A stretch of 64,000 nt of DNA from an uncultured Lachnospiraceae bacterium (lineage in GTDB: Bacteria > Bacillota > Clostridia > Lachnospirales > Lachnospiraceae), in assembly GCA_949948715.1 (NCBI GenBank), contig CATLGW010000006.1:1-64000 (forward strand). The letters run 5' to 3'. The stretch's first letter is position 1. Every line of letters begins with the position of its first letter. This document shows, one piece after another, positions 26,070 to 35,318 of the stretch. The notes beneath the pieces are model-generated. The model saw only the letters and a list, made by a program, of their open reading frames with translations. It was not told where the DNA came from and ran no database searches. Both the position numbers and the translations under genes were made by a program.

Positions 26070-27419
26070 TTAAGCCTTTTTCTTGGAAAAGAAATTGTCT
26101 ATGTATTTCTTGATCTCCTCATCGGCCATGGTCTTTAGCAGGTAGCCCTCCGGCTTCAGGGACATGACCTTCTTCACGCTGTCCATGTCGCCTCTGCCGG
26201 TGAGAAAGATTACGGGAATGTCTGCGATATCCCGATCTGACCGGATCATTTCCAGTGCCTGTCTCCCGTCACAGACGGGCATTTCATAATCTAACAGAAC
26301 CAGGTTGGGATGATTCACGGTGATTTTCTTGATGGCGGATATGCTGGAGTCCGCTTCAATCAGATCATAATTTTCCGACAGCAGCTTTATAATCCTGCTG
26401 CGCATAAAATCAGAATCGTCCACTACCAGAATTCTTTGCTTTCGCTCCGCGTTTTCCGCGTCTTCCTTGACCAGATAATCTTTTACTGCGTTCAGTGCGT
26501 TCTGCGGATTGATCACCGAGGTGAGTTTACCGCGGATGGAATCGCCTGTGGAGGCACAGAACGCAAAATATCCCTCCCGGGTACTGAAAAGCATACTGCA
26601 CACCGGCTGTTCCCGGTCAAAGGAGCTGACGAGCTGCTCATAGGTGAGAAGGCTCTCCTTCTCCAGCTCCAAGAGGTCTATGGACGGAAAGCATTCTCTG
26701 AGACGCTCCAAAAACTGCCGTGTGACATAACGTGTGACATTGATGACCATGTCGTCTACCCGGGGGTATTCCGCATTCAGGATTCCGCCGATGAGCTTCA
26801 GCAGGAAGCGTTCCTCATAGACCAGAGTGACCTCCCATTTTTCCTTTTGGCTTCCCCGGTAGAGAAAGCGGCAGCAGACAACCTTTCCGAAGTCCTCCCC
26901 GGCGTACTGCGCGCTGATCATCTTGGCCTTCATGTGAAACATTTCCTGGGATAACTGGATAATCGTGGTCTCCAGGGCATCCTTTTCCGACTCGTGAGGA
27001 AGGTCCGTCCATTTGCTGAGGGTTTTCCCGGCTATGGCCTGGTCCTCCGTCTGTGTATGAGCCACCACCCAGCCGATGCACACGCCCAGGAAATGACGGA
27101 TGGCATCCTCGGAAAAACCGGTTTCCTCCAGCTCCGCTTCCAGCGCCGGCAGCGTCTCGTTCCGGAAATAGTCGTGCAGACGCTTATGTACCTCATACTC
27201 GCTGTAATCGATGGATCTCATATAATCCTCTTCGTGCTCGAAGTGTTCGGTGGTATGGTTTTTCAGATATTTTACGCCCTCTCGGCACACCCATTCGCTT
27301 TTGTTTTCATTTTCACTGATTTTGATCAGCTTGTTCATCGTAGAAAAAAGTGATTGGTGCTCCTTGTCGATAAAATCCACGCCAATTTTATAGTAGTCTT
27401 TCCATACGATTTGGTTCAT
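26070..27419 (-). CDS. Hemerythrin / CheX-like / response-regulator receiver protein
   Basis: 449 residues in three parts. Residues 1-135 are a bacteriohemerythrin with all seven di-iron ligands visible: H21, H59, E63, H78, H82, H121, D126. Residues about 185-310 resemble a CheX/CheC-type fold (ILNAEYPRVDDMVINVTRY, then a Phe-rich strand). Residues 329-449 are a receiver with VVDDSDFM, phosphoacceptor D377 (LLDYEMP), LTGRG and the Lys in LLKTM. This points to an oxygen- or redox-sensing component feeding chemotaxis or c-di-GMP signalling. GGAGGAGAGACG precedes the ATG. The middle assignment is tentative. Confidence 0.88.
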   Translation of the reverse strand: MNQIVWKDYYKIGVDFIDKEHQSLFSTMNKLIKISENENKSEWVCREGVKYLKNHTTEHFEHEEDYMRSIDYSEYEVHKRLHDYFRNETLPALEAELEETGFSEDAIRHFLGVCIGWVVAHTQTEDQAIAGKTLSKWTDLPHESEKDALETTIIQLSQEMFHMKAKMISAQYAGEDFGKVVCCRFLYRGSQKEKWEVTLVYEERFLLKLIGGILNAEYPRVDDMVINVTRYVTRQFLERLRECFPSIDLLELEKESLLTYEQLVSSFDREQPVCSMLFSTREGYFAFCASTGDSIRGKLTSVINPQNALNAVKDYLVKEDAENAERKQRILVVDDSDFMRSRIIKLLSENYDLIEADSSISAIKKITVNHPNLVLLDYEMPVCDGRQALEMIRSDRDIADIPVIFLTGRGDMDSVKKVMSLKPEGYLLKTMADEEIKKYIDNFFSKKKA

Positions 27420-27574
27420 TTCGTCTCTCCTCCACTATAATGTATTGCGCGTCGGCCGTTTTTAAGTCAGACGCAGTGATATCATTATTGTAACACTAAG
27501 AGAAAATCTGCGCAAGATTTTTGGGCCGGTATGTTGCGGTGATTTAAAATTGCTGCCACTATTTGGCTGTGAGG
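27420..27574. other. Divergent intergenic region, first part
   Basis: Spacer between the minus-strand hemerythrin gene and the promoter of the acyl-CoA ligase gene. It contains A+T-rich stretches that may hold the minus-strand promoter, but I found no convincing -35/-10 pair and no RNA gene. Confidence 0.4.
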
Positions 27575-27603
27575 TGGAAAATCATATTGTTTTATGATAT
27601 AAT
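27575..27603 (+). promoter_or_regulatory. Promoter of the acyl-CoA ligase / ior operon
   Basis: An extended -10 (TGATATAAT at 27595-27603) with a weak -35-like TGGAAA 17 nt upstream. It is followed at 27632-27646 by a 15-bp palindrome, CGTCCCCTGGGGACG. Confidence 0.55.
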
Positions 27604-27631
27604 TTGTTGGGAATAGGCAAGTTTGCTTCCG

Positions 27632-27646
27632 CGTCCCCTGGGGACG
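27632..27646. promoter_or_regulatory. 15-bp palindrome in the leader of the acyl-CoA ligase gene
   Basis: CGTCCCC, one T, GGGGACG. It lies about 20 nt after the expected transcription start, a usual place for a roadblock operator. The regulator is unknown. Confidence 0.4.
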
Positions 27647-27716
27647 AAAGAAAGCCGGACTTTTAAATAAGCGTTTCCTTAGAAAAAGAATAAAGCAAAA
27701 CAGGAGAGAAAAGAAG

Positions 27717-29351
27717 ATGCCGGTTACAGAGTTTCTGGACAGAAATGCGCGGCTTTACCCGGATGAGGTCGCACTGGTGGAGTTGAACCCGGACGAGAAG
27801 GATACCAGGAGGACTACCTGGAAGGAGTACGGGCTGATCGAGCCGGACAGGTTCCAGCCCTACCGCAGGGAGATCACTTGGAGCGTCTTTAACGAGAAGG
27901 CCAACCGTTTCGCCAATATGCTGATGGGGCGGGGCATCAAGAAGGGGGACAAGGTGGGCATACTGATGTACAACTGCCTGGAGTGGCTGCCCATCTATTT
28001 CGGCGTATTAAAGAGCGGCGCCGTGGCGGTGCCCTTTAATTTCCGCTATGACGCGGATGAGATTTTGTACTGCGCCGAGCTGGCGGAGACGGATGTGATC
28101 GTCTTCGGCCCGGCGTTTATCGGGCGGATGGAGGTGAATGCGGAGCGTCTTTGCAAGGGGCGGCTGCTCATCTATGTGGGGGACAACTGTCCCAGCTTTG
28201 CGGAGAGCTATCGCGAGCTGGTGGCCGACTGTTCCAGCCAGTCTCCTCATGTGGAAATTACGGAGGAAGATTTCGGAGCGATCTATTTCTCCTCGGGTAC
28301 CACCGGATTTCCCAAGGCTATTTTACATAAGCACAGGAGTCTGACCCAGGCGGCGGAGATGGAGCAGAAGCATCACGGGACGGGCAGGGAGGACACCTTT
28401 CTCTGTATTCCGCCGCTGTATCACACCGGGGCGAAGTTTCACTGGATGGGAAGCCTGGTGGCGGGCAGCCGTGCGGTGCTCTTAAAGGGGACGAGGCCGG
28501 AGACCATTCTATCCGCCGTGTCCACCGAGCATTGCAGCATTGTCTGGCTGCTGGTGCCCTGGGCTCAGGATATATTGGACGCCCTGGACCGGGGCGACTT
28601 GAAGCGGGAGGACTTTGAACTGGGGCAGTGGCGGCTGATGCACATCGGCGCGCAGCCCGTGCCGCCCTCGCTCATAAAGCGCTGGAAGGAATATTTTCCG
28701 GGGCACGACTACGACACCAACTACGGTCTGTCCGAGTCCACGGGGCCGGGCTGTGTGCACCTGGGGATGGAGAATATCCACAAGGTGGGGGCAATCGGCG
28801 TTCCCGGCTACCGCTGGGAGTGCAAAATCGTGGACGAGGCAGGCCGGGAGGTGGCCCGGGGCGAGGTGGGAGAGCTGTGTGTGAAGGGGCCCGGCGTCAT
28901 GACCTGCTATTACCGCAACGAGGAGGCCACTGCGGAGACACTGCGAGACGGCTGGCTGTTCACCGGCGATATGGCCAGACAGGATGAGGACGGCTTTTAT
29001 TTCCTGGTGGACCGCAAGAAGGACGTGATCGTCAGCGGCGGAGAAAATATTTATCCTGTGCAAATTGAGGATTTCATGCGTAAGCATGACAAGATCAAGG
29101 ATGTGGCGGTGATCGGACTGCCCGACAGGCGACTGGGGGAGAAGACCGCCGCCATCGTGGAGGTGAAGCAGGGTATGAGCTGCACCGGGGAGGAACTGCA
29201 GGAATACTGTATGGCGCTGCCCAGATATAAGCGGCCCAAGGAGATCATTTTCAGCGAGATACCCAGGAATGCCACCGGGAAGATCGAGAAGCCCAGGCTG
29301 CGGAAGATGTACGGGGCGGACGGACTGGTGGAAAAGGAAAACATGGCCTGA
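27717..29351 (+). CDS. AMP-forming acyl/aryl-CoA ligase
   Basis: 544 residues of the ANL superfamily. The P-loop SSGTTGFPKA is at about 192; YGLSESTGPGC, TGDMARQDEDGFY and DRKKDVIVSGGENIYP follow, and the C-terminal catalytic Lys is in NATGKIEKPRL. It forms an acyl-adenylate and then a CoA thioester. The next two genes encode indolepyruvate oxidoreductase, which makes or uses aryl-acetyl-CoA, so an arylacetate (phenylacetate, indoleacetate) substrate is likely; a fatty acid is possible. The start is a clear ATG with GGAGAGAA upstream. Confidence 0.88.
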   Translation: MPVTEFLDRNARLYPDEVALVELNPDEKDTRRTTWKEYGLIEPDRFQPYRREITWSVFNEKANRFANMLMGRGIKKGDKVGILMYNCLEWLPIYFGVLKSGAVAVPFNFRYDADEILYCAELAETDVIVFGPAFIGRMEVNAERLCKGRLLIYVGDNCPSFAESYRELVADCSSQSPHVEITEEDFGAIYFSSGTTGFPKAILHKHRSLTQAAEMEQKHHGTGREDTFLCIPPLYHTGAKFHWMGSLVAGSRAVLLKGTRPETILSAVSTEHCSIVWLLVPWAQDILDALDRGDLKREDFELGQWRLMHIGAQPVPPSLIKRWKEYFPGHDYDTNYGLSESTGPGCVHLGMENIHKVGAIGVPGYRWECKIVDEAGREVARGEVGELCVKGPGVMTCYYRNEEATAETLRDGWLFTGDMARQDEDGFYFLVDRKKDVIVSGGENIYPVQIEDFMRKHDKIKDVAVIGLPDRRLGEKTAAIVEVKQGMSCTGEELQEYCMALPRYKRPKEIIFSEIPRNATGKIEKPRLRKMYGADGLVEKENMA

Positions 29352-29421
29352 GAGAGGGCGGATACCGTATGTTCAAAATACCCATAGTCAGTGCCGTATA
29401 TGCGGCGGAATGAGAGGAAAC

Positions 29422-31146
29422 ATGAGAGAATTGATGCTTGGCAACAAGGCGGTTGCCAGAGGAATGTACGAGGCGGGGTGCAGGGTGGTTTCCAGTTATC
29501 CCGGCACGCCCAGCACGGAGATCACCGAAGAGGCGGCTCTGTACGACGAAATATACTGCGAGTGGGCGCCCAACGAGAAGGTGGCGCTGGAGGTGGCTCA
29601 CGGAGCCAGTCTGGGGGGTGTGCGGAGCGCCTGCGCCATGAAGCATGTGGGGCTGAATGTGGCGGCGGACCCTCTGTTCACCGTATCCTACCAGGGGGTG
29701 AACGCGGGGTTTCTGATCTGCGTGGCGGACGACCCGGGGATGCATTCCTCCCAGAACGAGCAGGATTCCCGGCACTATGCCCGGGCGGCAAAGGTGCCCA
29801 TGCTGGAGCCCTCGGACTCGGAGGAGGCCCTGCTTTTCACCAAGAGAGCTTTTGAGATTTCCGAACGGTTTAACACGCCGGTGCTTTTGAAGATGTGCAC
29901 CAGGGTCTCCCATTCTCAGAGCGTGGTGGAGACGGGAGAGCGGATTGTTCCCCCTCAGGTGCCCTATGTGAAGGACCCGGCCAAGGTAATGATGACGGTG
30001 AACTCCAGGAACGCCCATGTGCGGGTGGAGGAACGCACAAGAGAGCTCATAGCCTACGGGGAGAGCTGTGATTTGAACCGGGTGGAGATGGGGGATACCT
30101 CCCTGGGAATCATCACCTCCTCCACATCCTATCAGTATGCCAAGGAGGTGTTCGGAGAGGAGGTAAGCGTCCTCAAGCTGGGCCTGACCTATCCCCTGCC
30201 GGAGAAGCTGATTATCGACTTTGCGTCAAAGGTTGAGCGGGTGGTGGTATTAGAGGAACTGGATCCCATCTTGGAGGACCATTGCAGGAGACTGGGGATA
30301 AAAGTTTCCGGCAAGGATATTTTCCCCATATGCGGAGAGTTTTCCCAGAATCTGGTGCGGGAGTGCCTGGGGAAGGAGATCCCGGAAACGCTTCGTATCC
30401 AGGATGCCATACCGGGCCGCCCCCCCGTCATGTGCGCGGGCTGTCCCCACAGGGGAATCTTTTATGTGCTCCACAAGAAGGACTGCATGGTATACGGAGA
30501 TATCGGCTGCTATACCCTGGGGGCGCTGTCCCCTCTAAACGCCATGGATTTAAACGTGTGCATGGGAGCCTCCTGTTCCGGACTTCACGGCTTCAACAAG
30601 GCCCTGGGGGCGGAGGGGGAGAGAAAGAGCGTGGGCGTCATCGGGGACTCCACCTTCATCCACTCCGGCATCACCGGTATCACGGATATCGCCTACAATA
30701 TGAGCAATTCCACGGTGATTATTCTGGACAATTCCATCACGGGCATGACGGGGCATCAGCAGAATCCCACCACAGGCAAAAATCTTCGGGGCGAGCCCGC
30801 CGGAAAGGTGGACTTGGAGGCATTGTGCCGCGCCCTGGGCTTTGACCGGGTGCGGGTGGTGGACCCTTACGATCTGGAGCAGGTGGAGACGGCGCTGGAG
30901 GAGGAGCTGGCCGCGGAAGCGCCCTCCATCATCATCAGCCGCAGGCCCTGCGTGATGATCAAGGGGACGGTCCACGGGGAGCCCTTAAAGCCGAAGGAGG
31001 ATAAGTGCGTGGGCTGCAAGGCCTGCATGAAGATCGGCTGCCCGGCCATATCCGTGAAGGACGGAAAGGTTAAAATTGACACGACGCTGTGCATCGGCTG
31101 TAAGGTATGTACCCGGATGTGCAAATTCGGCGCGCTGCAGGCATGA
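29422..31146 (+). CDS. iorA: Indolepyruvate:ferredoxin oxidoreductase, alpha subunit
   Basis: 574 residues from ATG 29422 (GAGAGGAAAC upstream); a longer frame to 29269 overlaps the ligase gene and is not conserved. Contains the pyruvate-oxidoreductase domain (SSYPGTPSTEITEEAALY), the thiamine pyrophosphate region GDIGCYTLGALSP and GDSTFIHSGITG, and a C-terminal two-cluster ferredoxin (CVGCKACMKIGCP and CIGCKVCTRMC). With IorB it converts aryl pyruvates from aromatic amino acids to aryl-acetyl-CoA and reduced ferredoxin, or the reverse. Works with the CoA ligase upstream. Confidence 0.95.
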   Translation: MRELMLGNKAVARGMYEAGCRVVSSYPGTPSTEITEEAALYDEIYCEWAPNEKVALEVAHGASLGGVRSACAMKHVGLNVAADPLFTVSYQGVNAGFLICVADDPGMHSSQNEQDSRHYARAAKVPMLEPSDSEEALLFTKRAFEISERFNTPVLLKMCTRVSHSQSVVETGERIVPPQVPYVKDPAKVMMTVNSRNAHVRVEERTRELIAYGESCDLNRVEMGDTSLGIITSSTSYQYAKEVFGEEVSVLKLGLTYPLPEKLIIDFASKVERVVVLEELDPILEDHCRRLGIKVSGKDIFPICGEFSQNLVRECLGKEIPETLRIQDAIPGRPPVMCAGCPHRGIFYVLHKKDCMVYGDIGCYTLGALSPLNAMDLNVCMGASCSGLHGFNKALGAEGERKSVGVIGDSTFIHSGITGITDIAYNMSNSTVIILDNSITGMTGHQQNPTTGKNLRGEPAGKVDLEALCRALGFDRVRVVDPYDLEQVETALEEELAAEAPSIIISRRPCVMIKGTVHGEPLKPKEDKCVGCKACMKIGCPAISVKDGKVKIDTTLCIGCKVCTRMCKFGALQA

Positions 31147-31176
31147 ACGTAAGGGAGCTTTTCCATAAATTGTATG

Positions 31177-31194
31177 TGCCGCTTGGGCGGCGGA
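31177..31194 (+). repeat. 18-bp repeat, copy 1 (leader of iorB)
   Basis: TGCCGCTTGGGCGGCGGA, containing the small hairpin CCGC-TTGG-GCGG. An identical copy is at 58988-59005 ahead of the GntR gene. In both places a short purine stretch and the ribosome site follow. Confidence 0.6.
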
Positions 31195-31206
31195 TTGTGA
31201 GGAAAA

Positions 31207-31779
31207 ATGACTAAGAATATTATGATTGTGGGCGTTGGCGGCCAGGGCACGCTCTTAGCCAGCAAGCTGCTGGGATATGTTTTGCTGGGGCAGGGATACG
31301 ATGTGAAGGTCTCCGAGGTTCACGGGATGAGTCAGAGAGGCGGAAGCGTGGTCACCTATGTGAGATATGGGGAGAAGGTCTACTCCCCTGTGATAGACAG
31401 GGGTGAGGCGGATATGATCATCTCCTTTGAAAAATTGGAGGCGGCCCGCTGGCTGGAATACTTAAAGCCCGGGGGTCTGATCATCACCAACACCCAGGAG
31501 ATGGAGCCCATGCCGGTGGTCACCGGGGCGGCTGTCTACCCCGAGGAGCTGGTGGAGAAGATGCGGGCGGCAGGAGCCCGGGTGGACGCGGAGGACTTCC
31601 TGGCGCTGGCCGTACAGGCCGGTTCCCCCAAGGCGGTCAATATTGTACTTCTGGGCAGGTTTTCCAGGTATTTTCCGGAGATCACGGAAGAGGACTGGCA
31701 GCAGGCCATCACGGCGGTGGTGCCAAAGAAATTCCTGGAACTGAACCGCAGAGCCTTTGCCATGGGAAAGGGCGCGTGA
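31207..31779 (+). CDS. iorB: Indolepyruvate:ferredoxin oxidoreductase, beta subunit
   Basis: 190 residues of the pyruvate/ketoisovalerate oxidoreductase gamma-type fold. IVGVGGQGTLLASKLLGYVL is the signature start; VSEVHGMSQRGGSVVTYVRYG follows. It pairs with IorA, which carries the cofactor and the clusters. GAGGAAAA precedes the ATG. Sixty nt separate it from iorA and hold the 18-bp repeat. No clear terminator lies in the short gap to the convergent amidohydrolase gene. Confidence 0.95.
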   Translation: MTKNIMIVGVGGQGTLLASKLLGYVLLGQGYDVKVSEVHGMSQRGGSVVTYVRYGEKVYSPVIDRGEADMIISFEKLEAARWLEYLKPGGLIITNTQEMEPMPVVTGAAVYPEELVEKMRAAGARVDAEDFLALAVQAGSPKAVNIVLLGRFSRYFPEITEEDWQQAITAVVPKKFLELNRRAFAMGKGA

Positions 31780-31812
31780 AACAGACCGTGTTTCGGCAAG
31801 CTGTTTCTGGGG

Positions 31813-32661
31813 CTATATTCCCAATAGAGCCGCTCCGTTTTGTCCCAGGATTTTAAGGAGCTCCTGGTGGGTAAGCCCGGTTTTTTCCAAGGCCGCCAGG
31901 GTTTCCTTTTGGCCGCCCCAGGGGCTGTCGCTGCCGAACAGGACGCGGTCCGCGCCATGTTTCCTCACCATGCGCAGAAATTCTTCGTCGCAAAGACGAT
32001 AGCTCTCGCTGTGCTCCCGCGGGGTGTTCGGGGCGGAGCGCAGGGGCAGGAGGCAGAAGGAGGTGTCCAGCCACACATTCCTTCCCACTAACTGCTCCTG
32101 GGTTTCTTTCCAGCAGTTCCATCCCCCCATGTGCGCCAGAACCAGCTTGGGCGGATTGAGGGCGTCCAGCATGGACGCGATATGGGAAACAGAGGAATAT
32201 TCCCGGTCGGGATGGCTGATGTCATATCCCGCGTGAATCAGTACGATCAAATCATTCTCACAGGCGCAGGAGATGATGCGCAGATATCGGATGTCATCCA
32301 GGAAGGTTTGCTGGAAAACGGGATGGAGCTTGATTCCCCTCACTCCGTTTTGCGCCAGGGAACGCAGAATGGAGCGGAAATTCTCATTGTCGGGGTGGAC
32401 GCCCCCGAAGGACAAAAGTCCCGTCTTTCGGAAAACCGCGTTTTGTTCCATGGCGATCCGATTGATATCCTCCTGCTGGTCAGGCTTTGTCACCACCGGG
32501 AGCAGCACCGAGTAATCGATGCCGGCCTCCTCCATGGAACGGCGAAGGTCGTCCCCCGTTCCGTCCAGACAGTTTAACATACTGGCGCTTTTTGCCAGCT
32601 TTCCCACCGCCCGTTTTGCCAGGCCGTCCGGGAATATGTGGGTGTGAAAATCTATAATCAT
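31813..32661 (-). CDS. Amidohydrolase family (TIM-barrel) protein
   Basis: 282 residues. IIDFHTHIFPDG gives the metal-binding HxH at the start, VRGIKLHPVF the middle, LVLAHMGGWNCW a metal His and LFGSDSPWGG the catalytic Asp. This is the amidohydrolase-2 pattern, whose members include aromatic decarboxylases and hydrolases of lactone-like substrates. The substrate is unknown. The frame opens at 32718, but MIIDFHTH is the usual beginning, so ATG 32661 is preferred; its ribosome site is weak. Convergent with iorB. Confidence 0.85.
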   Translation of the reverse strand: MIIDFHTHIFPDGLAKRAVGKLAKSASMLNCLDGTGDDLRRSMEEAGIDYSVLLPVVTKPDQQEDINRIAMEQNAVFRKTGLLSFGGVHPDNENFRSILRSLAQNGVRGIKLHPVFQQTFLDDIRYLRIISCACENDLIVLIHAGYDISHPDREYSSVSHIASMLDALNPPKLVLAHMGGWNCWKETQEQLVGRNVWLDTSFCLLPLRSAPNTPREHSESYRLCDEEFLRMVRKHGADRVLFGSDSPWGGQKETLAALEKTGLTHQELLKILGQNGAALLGI

Positions 32662-32702
32662 CAGCAAACACCGTGCCTTTCTGTGTCCTGAGAGCTTTAA
32701 TC

Positions 32703-32726
32703 CCGCGCCCTCCGTCAAGGGCGCGG
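32703..32726. other. Hairpin between two minus-strand genes
   Basis: CCGCGCCCT and AGGGCGCGG pair over 9 bp around a 6-nt loop. A T run lies on the plus-strand side only, so it is a poor terminator for the minus-strand gene that ends at 32765. It may be a processing or pause site. Confidence 0.3.
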
Positions 32727-32764
32727 AATCTGTTTTTCTCGGAATAATATTCTCCGGAGATATA

Positions 32765-33337
32765 TTATTTACCGTCGGGAAGGGGTTTACCCATAAAACC
32801 GTCTATCTTCCGCAGGATGCTCACATCCGTCTGGTAGGAAAAATCGTCGGCGTCAATATACAATATATTTCCGCAGATTTCTTCTTTTCTCGTACGTTCC
32901 GTCATCGCCGCAAAATCATCGAAATTGTCTATGGTGGTGCTCAGATGGACGGGATGTCTGTTTTCGTGGTACATGCGGTTCAAATATCTTTGGTGCAGCG
33001 TTTCCGCCTTTCCCCGCAGCGCCAGAGTCAGCGTCTCATAGCCGTGTTTGGCGGCGATTTCCTGCAGACGGGACAGCTCTCCCGCGTGAAAGTTCGCCTC
33101 CAGGATGAGGGAGCCGTTCACTTTGACAAATTCCGAATAAATAAATATCATCAATTCCATGGTGGCATTGGAGAGTTTCAGATTCTCCGCCCGATTGGTG
33201 AAACCCACGGTGTCTCCCAGGATTTCCTTGATGGTGTCCTTGTTGAAGGCATTTACATGGTATCGCTTCGCAAGGATTTGGGAGAAGGTGGTTTTTCCGG
33301 CGGCTATGTCTCCGGTGATTAAAAGCAGTTTGTTCAT
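32765..33337 (-). CDS. P-loop ATPase/kinase (AAA_33 type)
   Basis: 190 residues. LLLITGDIAAGKTTFSQIL is a Walker A P-loop at the start; a Walker B-like LILEANF follows at about 95. A lid region with KAETLHQRYLNRMYHENRH is typical of small-molecule or zeta-toxin-like kinases. The substrate is unknown. ATG 33337 begins just before the P-loop; the frame extends to 33388 and an AAAGGAGG lies 14 nt upstream of the chosen ATG, longer than usual, so the exact start is uncertain. No antitoxin partner is seen beside it. Confidence 0.8.
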   Translation of the reverse strand: MNKLLLITGDIAAGKTTFSQILAKRYHVNAFNKDTIKEILGDTVGFTNRAENLKLSNATMELMIFIYSEFVKVNGSLILEANFHAGELSRLQEIAAKHGYETLTLALRGKAETLHQRYLNRMYHENRHPVHLSTTIDNFDDFAAMTERTRKEEICGNILYIDADDFSYQTDVSILRKIDGFMGKPLPDGK

Positions 33338-33519
33338 AATGTTAGCGGTTGCCTCCTTTGGATGCAAATTTGTGATGCGCCGGTACAATTGTCCTATTCC
33401 CCGTGATTTGGGAATAGACCCGAAGTACTTTTTCTTCTTATGCAGATATTATACCAAAGAACTTAAAAAAGTGCAAAATGATAAGAGGAGTCACAGGATG
33501 GGGAGACCGTAAAACCTTG

Positions 33520-33548
33520 TTGATTTTGCGGTCATGCCGGGATATAAT
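33520..33548 (+). promoter_or_regulatory. Promoter of the 33.6-kb membrane protein gene
   Basis: TTGATT, a 17-nt spacer and TATAAT lie about 87 nt before the start. The remaining 33338-33634 sequence holds no gene that I can support. Confidence 0.7.
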
Positions 33549-33634
33549 GAGTGTGTGCCTGTGGCACACTCCCTGCACGAATCGGAGAGGAGCGTAGACC
33601 AATGCGGCATCAGGATAAGGGGGAGGTTTTCTGT

Positions 33635-35248
33635 ATGAAAATAAAAATGATTTCTGCTGCCATTGCGTTCCTGTCACTGATACTCTTCATTCCCGTCTTT
33701 GTATGCACTATATTGGCGGGGAACCATATGAATTATAACGAGGAGCATAAGATTGCGCTGCTTTGGCCCAATACGGCTCTTTTCCTTTTTGGGATCCTGG
33801 TGCTGTTGGTTTTGGGAGGCTTGTTTTTGCTGGCCGGCAAGGTGCCCTGTCATAAATATACAATCATAGGAGCGGTTCTTTTCTGTTTTATTTTTTATGT
33901 CGTTAAGGTTGAGATTTCCAAGTGCATTGCGTTTTATGGGGGATGGGACTGTGGAATGGTGGCCAATTCCGCCCGGGATTTTTTTAACAAGCAGGATATT
34001 GGATACAGTGATTATTATGCCATATATACTAACAATGTACCCATTGCCTGGCTTTTATATATTTTGTATCAATTCTCGCGTTCCCTTGGAAGTTATGCGT
34101 ATAATCCGGAGTTTATCTGGATTCAGTTTCAATGTCTCATGTTTGCGTTTGCTGTGTTCTTTTCTGCCATGGTCGTTCTGGCGGTCAAAAGGAGGGCGGA
34201 TTATGCCCTATTGAGCTTGTTGGTCGGCGGGATTTTTTTAGGGCTCTGTCCATGGCAGATCATTCCTTATACGGATGGCAGCACCATTGCAGTGTCTGTG
34301 TTTGTGGTGCTTTTGTATGCGGTTTTTCGGCGCACAAGGGCATGGTACAGATATGTTATCTGGTTGGCCTTGATTTTTACAGGTGCGGTGGGAGGCGTTG
34401 TGAAGGCGACGTGTTATGTGTCCGTCATCGCAGTCGCGGCGGTAGATTTTGTCTGGCTGGTATTTGAAAAGAGGCGTATGTCCGAAAAGGTTAAAGAGCT
34501 GGCAATTCGTGCCGTTCTTTTATCGTGCGGTTTTATGCTTGCCTTTTGGTGCAGGGAAGGTATGTACAGAACGCTGCGTTTTGTTCCGGAATACGACAAA
34601 CAGATGACCTGGAGCAATTATTTTTATAATGGGCTGAATGAGGAGACAACGGGCGCATGTTCCGGAGACGGACTGATCATTGCCCAGTCCTATGCCGATT
34701 ATTCCAGGAGATTCCGGCAATCGGTGGAGCTTCATTATGCCAAGGACAGGATTGTGGCGAAGGGATTTTGGGGAATGCTTGATTTTTGGCTCCGCAAGCA
34801 GGTGATGAATTTTAACGACGGAACCTTCGGATGGTATCAGGAAGGGTATTTCAACGCGTGGGAGTATGAGGAAATTACAGACAGCCGTCTGAAAGAGCCC
34901 TTGCGGGACTTTTATTGGGAGGAAGGGGACGGATATCTGAGCTTTAACACATGGAGCCAGGGCATATGGATTTTTGTGCTGTCCGGCATTGTGGCGGAGG
35001 CGATTTTTGTTGCCGCGGCTTTCTTTCAGAAAAAGGCCTGTTCAGAGGAGCTGTGTTTGAGGACGGTGATGGTTGTTATATTTATTGGGGCATTCCTTTT
35101 TGTGATGCTGTTTGAGGGAAGGTCACGGTATCTGCTGAACAACAGTCCGATATTTGTTACAATGGCGGCGCTGGGTTACGGCGACCTGTTTGCGAACGTG
35201 CGCATTTTGGCAAAAAGGCTTGCATCAGGAAAGCGGAATAACGTATAA
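33635..35248 (+). CDS. Polytopic membrane protein, GT-C/GT39-like
   Basis: 537 residues with about a dozen hydrophobic segments. After three helices a loop with FYGGWDCGMVANSARDFF places an acidic residue outside, as in PMT/GT39 glycosyltransferases; RYLLNNSPIF near the end resembles their C-terminal loop. GGGGGAGG lies 8 nt before ATG 33635; an open frame upstream to 33551 has no such site. It stands alone between other functions and is more A+T rich than its neighbours, as are the 599-residue proteins. A transferase of lipid-linked sugars is inferred. Confidence 0.75.
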   Translation: MKIKMISAAIAFLSLILFIPVFVCTILAGNHMNYNEEHKIALLWPNTALFLFGILVLLVLGGLFLLAGKVPCHKYTIIGAVLFCFIFYVVKVEISKCIAFYGGWDCGMVANSARDFFNKQDIGYSDYYAIYTNNVPIAWLLYILYQFSRSLGSYAYNPEFIWIQFQCLMFAFAVFFSAMVVLAVKRRADYALLSLLVGGIFLGLCPWQIIPYTDGSTIAVSVFVVLLYAVFRRTRAWYRYVIWLALIFTGAVGGVVKATCYVSVIAVAAVDFVWLVFEKRRMSEKVKELAIRAVLLSCGFMLAFWCREGMYRTLRFVPEYDKQMTWSNYFYNGLNEETTGACSGDGLIIAQSYADYSRRFRQSVELHYAKDRIVAKGFWGMLDFWLRKQVMNFNDGTFGWYQEGYFNAWEYEEITDSRLKEPLRDFYWEEGDGYLSFNTWSQGIWIFVLSGIVAEAIFVAAAFFQKKACSEELCLRTVMVVIFIGAFLFVMLFEGRSRYLLNNSPIFVTMAALGYGDLFANVRILAKRLASGKRNNV

Positions 35249-35318
35249 TTGAACCAACGGTATTTACAGACGCGCCATTCTCTGGCAGGAATTGGCAGGA
35301 ACGGAAAAGGTAAATATT

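Noticed and set aside
32765..33337. Zeta-toxin system
   Set aside because: The P-loop kinase could recall zeta toxins, but no epsilon-like antitoxin is adjacent and the lid differs.
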